NCBI GenBank assembly: GCA_030431255.1
Contig: JAUIJL010000001.1
Location: forward strand, 806,001-870,000
Direction of reading: 5' to 3'
From: Thermoanaerobaculia bacterium
Lineage (GTDB): Bacteria; Acidobacteriota; Thermoanaerobaculia; Multivoradales; J023
DNA: 64,000 bases
Shown piece by piece: positions 18,122 through 25,157 of this stretch. Numbering within the stretch: the stretch's first letter is position 1; each line of letters begins with the position of its first letter. A program made the translations under genes and the position numbers. The notes beneath the pieces were generated by a model. That model searched no databases. It had not been told where the DNA came from and saw only the letters and a list, made by a program, of their open reading frames with translations.

Positions 18122-18796
18122 ATGTCTGCTGTGTATGGTCCTGTTGAGCATGCGGTTCGTTCGCAAATCTATAAGTGCTTCGTCGACACAGGGCAAGCGC
18201 CGACTGTAGAAGAGGTCGCGGCTGCCGTAGGTCTCGATGAAGAAGAAGTCGGCAGCGTGTTGGAATCTTTGAATGAGCTGCACGCCATCGTCCTCAAGCG
18301 GGGGACGCGGCAGATCGAGCGGGCCTTGCCGTTTTCAGCCCTACCGACCTCCCACCTAGCTCGGGTCGGCGGCCGCCAATATTGGGCAAATTGTGCCTGG
18401 GACGCATTGGGCATTCCGGCGGCCCTCAACGCCGACGGCGAAATCCGGTCCGATGGTTTTGCGGGCGGAGATACGGTTCACCTGGAGATTCGTGACGGCA
18501 GGGCTTTGGGTGATCCGATTTATATGGGTTTTGTCGTGCCGGCTCGACAGTGGTGGCATGACATCGGCTTCACGTGAAGCACCATCCTGTTCTTCAGGTC
18601 GGAAGAACACGTGGAACGGTGGGAATCGGAAACACAGCTGACAGTGGGAGCTTTGCTGCCCCTGAACCGGGCTTGGGAGCTTGCACGCATCTGGTACCAC
18701 GACCGTATGAGCCCCGATTGGCGCCCCAAGGTTCGTCCAGAGCTGCAAGGCCGTTTGACTTGGGTCGGCCTGATGTCGGAATTCTGGCAGCTCTGA
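18122..18796 (+). CDS. MerB (organomercurial/alkylmercury lyase)-family protein, candidate selenoprotein with in-frame TGA at 18575-18577
   Basis: Read through one TGA, this frame gives 224 residues homologous end to end with MerB-type lyases. The N-terminal winged-helix-like region (residues 1-60) is followed by the catalytic segment YWANCAWDALGIPA, where Cys91 and Asp94 match MerB Cys96 and Asp99. The motif WWHDIGFT-[UGA]-STILFFRSEEHVERW then follows. The UGA (position 152) stands where MerB has its second catalytic cysteine, Cys159. The final 72 residues after the TGA keep the frame. A SECIS-like hairpin follows the TGA (separate entry). A strong SD (GAGGAGG) precedes ATG 18122, and a TAGCAT -10-like box is at 18089-18094. 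It follows nadC by about 50 nt. In the absence of Sec insertion the product would stop at 151 residues without the second catalytic position. MerB cleaves carbon-mercury bonds; no other mer gene is nearby, so the substrate could differ. Confidence 0.85.
18575..18609 (+). promoter_or_regulatory. Bacterial SECIS-like element (UGA codon plus hairpin)
   Basis: After TGA 18575-18577 there are 10 nt, then a perfect 8-bp stem: TGTTCTTC (18588-18595) pairs with GAAGAACA (18602-18609). The 6-nt loop is AGGTCG (18596-18601). GGUC in the apical loop starts 19 nt after the UGA, close to the E. coli fdhF SECIS, where GGUCU starts 18 nt after it. This is the geometry SelB recognises in bacteria. Confidence 0.8.
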
Positions 18797-18859
18797 TCGG
18801 CTCGGGTCGTCCTCGCACCGTCGCGGCGTCGGAAGTCCGAAAACGCCCGCATCGGGCTA

Positions 18860-18888
18860 TTGAAGACAGGTGGCGAGCCTGTTAGCTT
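18860..18888 (+). promoter_or_regulatory. Candidate leaderless promoter of the GlxA-type regulator
   Basis: TTGAAG, a 17-nt spacer, then TAGCTT, which ends 6 nt before ATG 18895. No SD is visible, so transcription may start at the start codon. Confidence 0.4.
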
Positions 18889-18894
18889 GTTTGC

Positions 18895-19920
18895 ATGGAA
18901 ATTCCCACTTCGTACGCCGAGCCGCGTCGTATCGCGGTCGCCGCATTCCCGGGTTGTCAAAGTCTGGATGTCTTGGGGCCGCTGGAAATTTTTTCCACGG
19001 CCGACGCCCTACGTTTGTATCGCGATCCCGAGGCCCGGCCTCTTTTTCAAGTAGAGGTGTTGGGGCCCTCGGCCGGTCCCTTGCGCACCTCTTCCGGCTT
19101 GACCTTGGTTGCTGATCGAGGATTTGCCGAGGTGGAGGCGCCCGACGCGCCGAAGGTCGATACGTTGTTGGTGGCGGGCGGCAATCTCAAATCGGCCCTA
19201 CGCAATAAAGAATGGGTGGATTGGCTGCGACGACAAGAGCCCCGTGTGCGGCGAATGGGAGCCGTGTGCACGGGGTCGTTCATGTTGGCCGAAGCCGGCA
19301 TATTGAACGGACGCCGGGCGACCACCCACTGGGCGGCTGCGGATCATTTCGATCGCAAATATTCCGAGGTAGAGGTCGAGCGCGATGCGATCTACGTGGC
19401 GGATGGGGTGTATACCTCTGCCGGAGTGACCGCCGGCATGGATTTGGCCCTCAGCTTGTTGGAGCAAGATATCGGCCGTGAGGCGGCGCTCGAGGTCGCC
19501 CGATACCTGGTGATTTTTCTCAAAAGGGCCGGTGGCCAAAGCCAATTCTCCGGCCGTCTAGCCGCCCAAGCCGCCCAGCCGCCGAGCTCCTGGGATCGGC
19601 TTCTCACCTGGATCGCCGATCACCCTGATGAAAACCTCACCGTAGAAGCCCTGGCGGCCCGAGTCCACTTGAGCCCGCGGCATTTCTCCCGGCTCTTTTC
19701 CCGGCAGCTGGGGACGACTCCGGCGAAGTGGGTGGAGAAGACCCGGATCGACCATGCCCGGGGTCTCTTGGAAGAGCTGCCCGAGCTCTCCCTGGACGAG
19801 GTGGCCCGCCGGTGCGGGCTGTCGGAGTCTGGAGTCTTGAGAAGGCTGTTCATCCGCCACCTCGGAGTGACCCCCGGCGAATACCGTCGCCGATTCTCCG
19901 CGCCCGGCGCTACGGCTTAG
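18895..19920 (+). CDS. GlxA-family transcriptional regulator (DJ-1/PfpI domain plus AraC HTH)
   Basis: A 341-residue two-domain regulator. Residues of roughly 10-190 are a DJ-1/PfpI-like ligand domain with the nucleophile-elbow motif AVCTGSFMLAEAG and THWAAADHF. Residues of about 230-335 form an AraC-type double helix-turn-helix (VEALAARVHLSPRHFSRLF and SLDEVARRCGLSESGVLRRL). It is expected to sense a small molecule and activate or repress nearby genes. Candidates are the DJ-1-family gene just downstream and the MerB-like gene upstream. Confidence 0.88.
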   Translation: MEIPTSYAEPRRIAVAAFPGCQSLDVLGPLEIFSTADALRLYRDPEARPLFQVEVLGPSAGPLRTSSGLTLVADRGFAEVEAPDAPKVDTLLVAGGNLKSALRNKEWVDWLRRQEPRVRRMGAVCTGSFMLAEAGILNGRRATTHWAAADHFDRKYSEVEVERDAIYVADGVYTSAGVTAGMDLALSLLEQDIGREAALEVARYLVIFLKRAGGQSQFSGRLAAQAAQPPSSWDRLLTWIADHPDENLTVEALAARVHLSPRHFSRLFSRQLGTTPAKWVEKTRIDHARGLLEELPELSLDEVARRCGLSESGVLRRLFIRHLGVTPGEYRRRFSAPGATA

Positions 19921-20096
19921 TTTGCTTCCTCCGAATCGAGGTCCTCGCTCTGCGTGTCCGAAAAAGCTCGTTAGTGGTCATTGCTGACGAACTGGTGGGT
20001 TGTTAGCTTGAACAAAAGGGGACCCCTTCGGCTTGAAGCCGGATCTTCTTGATCCCCCCAAGCGATCCACAACCATCGGGACTGGAGGAGCATCAG

Positions 20097-20741
20097 ATGC
20101 AGATCGCCTTTTTGTTGTATGAGCAATTCACCGCCTTGGACATTGTCGGGCCCTACGAGCTTCTGCGCCAGCTGCCCGGCGCCGAGTCGATTTTCGTGGC
20201 CAAACAAACCGGTCCCGTGAAGAACGACGGCGGGCACTTGCACCTGGTGGCCGAGGCGACTCTGGCCGAGGTGCCGTCACCGGATGTGCTGGTGGTGGGC
20301 GGTGGCATGCAGGGCACTTTGGCGACGGCAAATGATCCGCAGGTCTTGGATTGGATCCGGAGCGTGCACGCCCAAAGCCGGTTTACCACCTCAGTGTGCA
20401 CCGGCTCGTTGATCCTCGCCGCCGCGGGTTTGTTGGCGGGAAAACCGGCGGCTTGCCATTGGGCAGCCAAGGACATGCTCGAGAAAATGGGGACCCACTA
20501 CAGCGGAGAGCGCTACGTTCGCGAGGGCAAGATCGTTACCGCGGCGGGTGTGTCGGCGGGCATGGATATGGCGCTCTATTTGATCGGAGAGCTGGCCGGA
20601 CGAAAGGCCGCGGAAATGATTCAGCTGAGCGCGGAATACGATCCCGATCCGCCGTTCGACAGCGGCAGCATCAAAAAAGCCGCGCCGGCCACCGTGGAGG
20701 CGGTCCTGGCGCGGCTGGGACGCGAGATCGCCGAGGGCTGA
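20097..20741 (+). CDS. DJ-1/PfpI family protein (isonitrile-hydratase-like)
   Basis: With ATG 20097, preceded by GGAGGAG, the product is 214 residues consisting of one DJ-1/PfpI domain. The elbow motif TSVCTGSLILAAAGLL holds the reactive cysteine, followed by HWAAKDML and the conserved TAAGVSAGMDMAL. The family includes isonitrile hydratase (InhA) and the ligand domains of GlxA regulators. It probably acts on, or binds, a small electrophile or nitrile-like compound. It lies downstream of the GlxA-type gene on the same strand with about 175 nt between. The longer frame from 20049 lacks an RBS. Confidence 0.8.
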   Translation: MQIAFLLYEQFTALDIVGPYELLRQLPGAESIFVAKQTGPVKNDGGHLHLVAEATLAEVPSPDVLVVGGGMQGTLATANDPQVLDWIRSVHAQSRFTTSVCTGSLILAAAGLLAGKPAACHWAAKDMLEKMGTHYSGERYVREGKIVTAAGVSAGMDMALYLIGELAGRKAAEMIQLSAEYDPDPPFDSGSIKKAAPATVEAVLARLGREIAEG

Positions 20742-20764
20742 TCTCGCGCGCGGGTGCCGATCGA

Positions 20765-23700
20765 TTAAAGACCGACGATCCCGTAGAACAGCATCTGACG
20801 TAGGGTCTGACGGTTGCGCTTGGTGCTCAGCAAGACCGCAGCCGAAGCTCCCGTGCCGCTGTTCTCGGCCATCCATTGATCTTCGGGCATCAGCTCGATG
20901 GTCTCGGCCCCGCGTTTGCTGAGCAACTGATTGGCCGCGGCCAGCTGCCCTTTCACAAAGGCGTCGACCTCGCGCTCGGCCTCTTCGAGCTGGGCGAAAA
21001 GGCGGTCTTTTTCGTCCATCTGCGAGTCGGTGGGCCGACCGTCGTAGGAGCTGATGTTGCCGTAGAGCGCGCCGAGGTTCTCCCTCAGCTTTTCATCGCC
21101 GGACAGCCAGCCCGCCTTATTGGTGGACACCAGCCCCGCTCGCATCTCTTCAGCCTTTTCACTCAGCTCCTGGAGCTTCTTGCGATCCCCCGACCGCTGC
21201 GTCGCCTCGGCACGTTCTTTGGCCTGGTCCCGAATGGTGGTCAGGGAAGTGGTGAGATAGGTCAATTGCTCCAAGGCGTCGTAGACCTCCAGGGCCGACT
21301 TCTGCTGCAGCTTTCGGTCGGCTTCAGGGAATGGGCTGCGCTGGTCGGGCACCAGCTGAACCTCGCCCTCGAGGACTTGCTTCCCCTTGGTGAGCTTCAC
21401 GGTATAGGTGCCCTCGGGAACCCGGGGACCGGAGAAAGCCGGTACCAGGTTGGTGGCGGCCGGAAGCTTTGGAGCCTTGTACCGCATAGGCCAGGATACC
21501 CGGTTGATGCCTTTGCGCTTGCCGCCCTGGAGGGTGGTGATGAGCTTGCCCGAAGCGTCGAAAATCTCCACTTTGAGGTCGCCGATGAGATGTCGCTTGG
21601 AAAGGTAGTAAACGATGCTGGCGGTCTCGCTCAGGCTTTCGCCGACGAATTCGTCGTCGGCGCCGATGGCAAAGGGGAAGGCACTGCCACTGACGTACAT
21701 CTCAGCGGGTTTGGAGGGCAAGAGCACGACTTTTTCCTTCAGCGCGTCCAGGGTCAAGGCGCGCAGAGGAGTCAAATCGTCGAGGATGTAGAAACCTCGG
21801 CCGTGGGTGGCGAGCACCAAATCACTTTCCCGTTCTTGAATGGTCATATCGTGGACCGGCACCTGGGGCAGATTTTCCTTGAACCGCGCCCATTGGCCAC
21901 CGCCGTCCAAGGAGATCCACAGGCCGAGCTCGGTGCCGACGAAGAGTAGATTCGGATTGACCGGATCCTGTTGGACCACGTGGGCATAGCCTTCGAGGCT
22001 CTCCAGGCCGAGGGCCGTCCAACTCTGTCCATAGTCGGTGGTTTGGTAGACGTAGGGATTGAAATCCCCGGTCCAATGGCCATCGAAGGTGGCGAAGGCG
22101 GTGGCTTCGTCGTGGGGTCCGGCGTGGACTTCCGACACCCACGCACCTTGGGGGATTCCGGGCACGTTAGCAGCCACGTTGGTCCAGGTGGCGCCGCCAT
22201 CTCGGCTGATCTGGAGATTGCCGTCGTCGGTGCCGACCCAAATGACATCGGGATTCTTCCTCGACTCGCTGATCGTGTAGATGGTGCAGTGATTCTCCGC
22301 CGTGGAATTGTCGGTGGTCAGCCCTCCGGACTCCGTTTGGCGTTGCTTGGCCGGGTCGTCGGTGGTGAGGTCGGGAGAGATCGTCTCCCAGCTCTCGCCC
22401 CGATCCCGGGAGCGGTGGAGATATTGCGAGCCGAAGTAGAGGGTCGCCGGGTCGTTGGGGGAGACGTAGATCGGCGTGTTCCAATTGAAGCGGAGCTTTT
22501 CCTCGCCCTCGCTGGGATACGGGAAAATGCTCTTGGCGGTGCCGAGCTTTTTGTCGACCCGCAACAGGCGGCCGCCCTGGATTTCGGAATACGCCGTATT
22601 GGCGTCTTCCGGATCGGGCACGACCCAAAAACCGTCCCCGAAGCTCAGCATCTGCCAAGCTCCGCCGACGATGCCGCCGGTGGCCCGTGAAGGACCGGTC
22701 CAGCTGCCGTTGTCCTGCAAGCCGCCGTAGACGTTGTAGGGCTGCTCATTGTCCACGTTCACGTGGTACGGCTGGGACAGGGGTAGGGTCTTGAGATGGT
22801 TCCAATGGATGGCCCGATCTTGGGATAGGTAGACCCCGCCGTCGGTGCCCAAGAGGATCTCATGGGGATTTTTGGGATTGATCCACAGGGCGTGGTGGTC
22901 CGGATGGACCGAGGACCCGAATCCGCTGCCGAACAACGAGGTGAAGCTCTTGCCCCCATCGACGCTGATGGTCAGCATGAAACCGGGTTTGTAGACCCGA
23001 TTGTGGTCGGTGGGGTCGACCAGAAGCTCACTGAAGTAGAAGGGGCGCATCTGCACGTTTTGGGATGCGTTGACCTCACTCCAGGATCGTCCGAGGTCCT
23101 CGGAGCGGTAGAGGGCAGTGTGCTCTGCTTCCACGGTGGCGTAAACCACATTGGGGCGAGACGGGGCCACCGCAACAGCGATGCGGCCGAGATCGCCTTC
23201 GGGCAAGCCTTCGCGGATTTCCTCCCACGTCGTGCCACCGTCGGTGGAGCGGTACAGGCCGCTGCCCGGCCCGCCGGATTCGAAGAAGTGGGCGGATCGG
23301 CGGAATTGCCACATGGCCGCGTACAGGATTTCCGGCTCCTGGGGATCGATGTCGATGTCCGCGCAACCCGTCTTTTCGTCGACATAGAGAATCTTGTCCC
23401 AGGTTTCGCCGCCGTCGGTGGTCTTGAATAGGCCGCGGGTCTCGTGGTCGTGGAAGAGAGGGCCCGTAGCGCATACGTAGACGACGTTGGGGTCTTCGGG
23501 ATGGATGCGGATCGCGCTGATGCGTTCCGTGCCTTCCAGGCCCATGGCTTTCCATTGCTCACCGGCGTCGGTGGATTTGTAGACCCCGAGGCCATAGGAC
23601 ACACTGTTGCGGGTCCACGGCTCGCCGGTGCCGACCCAAACCGTATTTGGATCGGAGGGAGCCACCCGAACCACACCCACGGATTGAGGGTGGTCGTCAA

Positions 23701-24082
23701 AGACCGGCTTGAAGGTGGTGCCGGCGTCCACGGACTTCCACAGACCGCCGCTCGCGGCACCGATGTAAATCGTCAGCGGATCGTCGGCCACGGCGTCGAT
23801 CGAAGAGACCCGGCCGCTCATGATCGCGGGACCGATGGCCCGTGCCCGCAGGCCGCCGAAAGTGTTGGAGCTGAAAAGAGTCTTGGCCTTTTTGGCGGGT
23901 TTGGCGGTCGCTTCTTTCTCCGCTGATTCGGAGGTCTTTGACGCTTCTTGGCCCGAGTCCTGGGAGGGGGCGGCGAAGAGGGGGAGCACGCTACCCATCG
24001 TCAGCAAAGCAAGGGCCGAAACGAAGGGGAGGGCGGATCGGGAATTGGCTCGGGGGCGGCTGAGCAGCGTACGCAAGATCAT
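20765..24082 (-). CDS. Secreted BNR/Asp-box (sortilin VPS10-like) repeat protein, paralogue of 2170-5508
   Basis: A protein of about 1105 residues with an N-terminal hydrophobic signal segment ending near FAAPSQDSG. A Lys/Ala/Glu-rich stretch follows, then at least ten BNR/Asp-box repeats, including KSVDAGTTFKPV, KTTDGGETWDKI, RSTDGGTTWEEI and QTTDYGQSWTAL. The C-terminal 300 residues carry a beta-rich part (GTYTVKLTKGKQVLEGEV) and then a helical region. It matches the paralogue in order and length. The role is unknown; it is probably a secreted propeller protein. ATG 24082 (GGAG 9 nt upstream) is preferred over the in-frame ATG 24139. It is followed convergently by the DJ-1 gene. Confidence 0.85.
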   Translation of the reverse strand: MILRTLLSRPRANSRSALPFVSALALLTMGSVLPLFAAPSQDSGQEASKTSESAEKEATAKPAKKAKTLFSSNTFGGLRARAIGPAIMSGRVSSIDAVADDPLTIYIGAASGGLWKSVDAGTTFKPVFDDHPQSVGVVRVAPSDPNTVWVGTGEPWTRNSVSYGLGVYKSTDAGEQWKAMGLEGTERISAIRIHPEDPNVVYVCATGPLFHDHETRGLFKTTDGGETWDKILYVDEKTGCADIDIDPQEPEILYAAMWQFRRSAHFFESGGPGSGLYRSTDGGTTWEEIREGLPEGDLGRIAVAVAPSRPNVVYATVEAEHTALYRSEDLGRSWSEVNASQNVQMRPFYFSELLVDPTDHNRVYKPGFMLTISVDGGKSFTSLFGSGFGSSVHPDHHALWINPKNPHEILLGTDGGVYLSQDRAIHWNHLKTLPLSQPYHVNVDNEQPYNVYGGLQDNGSWTGPSRATGGIVGGAWQMLSFGDGFWVVPDPEDANTAYSEIQGGRLLRVDKKLGTAKSIFPYPSEGEEKLRFNWNTPIYVSPNDPATLYFGSQYLHRSRDRGESWETISPDLTTDDPAKQRQTESGGLTTDNSTAENHCTIYTISESRKNPDVIWVGTDDGNLQISRDGGATWTNVAANVPGIPQGAWVSEVHAGPHDEATAFATFDGHWTGDFNPYVYQTTDYGQSWTALGLESLEGYAHVVQQDPVNPNLLFVGTELGLWISLDGGGQWARFKENLPQVPVHDMTIQERESDLVLATHGRGFYILDDLTPLRALTLDALKEKVVLLPSKPAEMYVSGSAFPFAIGADDEFVGESLSETASIVYYLSKRHLIGDLKVEIFDASGKLITTLQGGKRKGINRVSWPMRYKAPKLPAATNLVPAFSGPRVPEGTYTVKLTKGKQVLEGEVQLVPDQRSPFPEADRKLQQKSALEVYDALEQLTYLTTSLTTIRDQAKERAEATQRSGDRKKLQELSEKAEEMRAGLVSTNKAGWLSGDEKLRENLGALYGNISSYDGRPTDSQMDEKDRLFAQLEEAEREVDAFVKGQLAAANQLLSKRGAETIELMPEDQWMAENSGTGASAAVLLSTKRNRQTLRQMLFYGIVGL

Positions 24083-24223
24083 CGAGGGGGTCTCCGCGAA
24101 TCGAGGTGTGGCCGAGAACGGCGGGGTCGAGGAAGGCATCCAGCCGGGCAGTCGGTCCGTGGAGAACCGACTGCCCGAACGAAGGGGTAGGAGGAGCGAT
24201 TTCGGTCGCTGTGGACCGAGGGA

Positions 24224-25003
24224 TCAGCCGTCGTTCTTCTCGCCTTCGGCGGCTTCGGCGGCCGGCTCGACCTCAGGCATGGCGAATTGCTCATCGCTGA
24301 TGCCTTCCGGGTTGAGCTCTACGGAATCGATGACGATCATCAAGCTCTGGGGAAGACCCTCGGGCCTGATCTCCCGACTGTGGGCTAGCAAGAGGGAACC
24401 GATTTCTTTGTAGTCGCCGAGAGTCGTGGTGGTTTTGACCTCTTGGCCCGTTTGCGCTCGGCTTTTGCCTTCTTGTTGGAATTCGAGGAACGATTCGGTG
24501 TCGAGATATGAGTAGGTGACGTCACCGGTGTCGAGGGTGATTTCCAGCTTGTAGGCTTCGGTGCCCTCCACTTCCTCGATACCCATCAGCTTGACGGTGT
24601 GGCCCTTCTCTTTGTAGTTGAAGAGCGGACCCTCGAAATCGCTCTGGCTCTTGACTGTTTTGGCCTCGTCGTCGGTCATCTTCTGGGGCTCTGTTTTGCC
24701 CATCAGCGGCATGATCTGCCAGCCTTGCTCACCGTCGAAGGCTTGAACGATTTTCTGACCTTGCATCTCCATTTCCATGCGCACTTTGCCGGGGCGTTGG
24801 TAGATCACCGAAATCGGCATCTCCATCTGTCCGCCCATCACCATCTTGCCATCCATCTTGGCGGTTTTGACCGCGTTCCAGGCGTCGCGGCCGCCCATCG
24901 CCTCGATATAGCTCTCGACCACCTCGTCAACAGTCATCTCATCCGCGCCGACTGGTGCGACGAGCAACGCAAGGCAGATCAAAATCAAAGCTTTCTTAAG
25001 CAT
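24224..25003 (-). CDS. LolA-like outer-membrane lipoprotein-sorting protein
   Basis: A 259-residue protein with a clear signal peptide (MLKKALILICLALLVAPVGA). It has the LolA/DUF4292-like pattern VVESYIEAMGGRDAWNAVKT followed by beta-strand-rich sequence (PGKVRMEMEMQGQKIVQAFD, GWQIMP). Such proteins bind lipids or lipoprotein moieties in the periplasm. The C-terminal tail is Glu/Ala-rich. AGAGG lies about 6 nt before the ATG. It is encoded 141 nt upstream of the BNR gene on the same strand and may be co-transcribed with it. True LolA function is not shown. Confidence 0.75.
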   Translation of the reverse strand: MLKKALILICLALLVAPVGADEMTVDEVVESYIEAMGGRDAWNAVKTAKMDGKMVMGGQMEMPISVIYQRPGKVRMEMEMQGQKIVQAFDGEQGWQIMPLMGKTEPQKMTDDEAKTVKSQSDFEGPLFNYKEKGHTVKLMGIEEVEGTEAYKLEITLDTGDVTYSYLDTESFLEFQQEGKSRAQTGQEVKTTTTLGDYKEIGSLLLAHSREIRPEGLPQSLMIVIDSVELNPEGISDEQFAMPEVEPAAEAAEGEKNDG

Positions 25004-25157
25004 CGGTACCTCTTTCGTGGTCTGTTTAGGAGTTTAGTGACGTCGGCTTTTTTAGGGTGGGCCTCCGTAGGTAGGAGCCTACCAGAACCCAACTACGGAA
25101 AAATCCGACTTCAGCTCAGGGAAAATAGGGCGCTCCGAGGACAGCGCACACTTTGCG

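Noticed and set aside
18122-18577. Reading the MerB-like gene as a complete 151-residue ORF or a nonsense-mutated pseudogene
   Set aside because: The frame continues with family motifs for 72 codons, there is only one stop, it replaces a catalytic Cys, and a SECIS-like hairpin follows. A pseudogene would not explain all of these.
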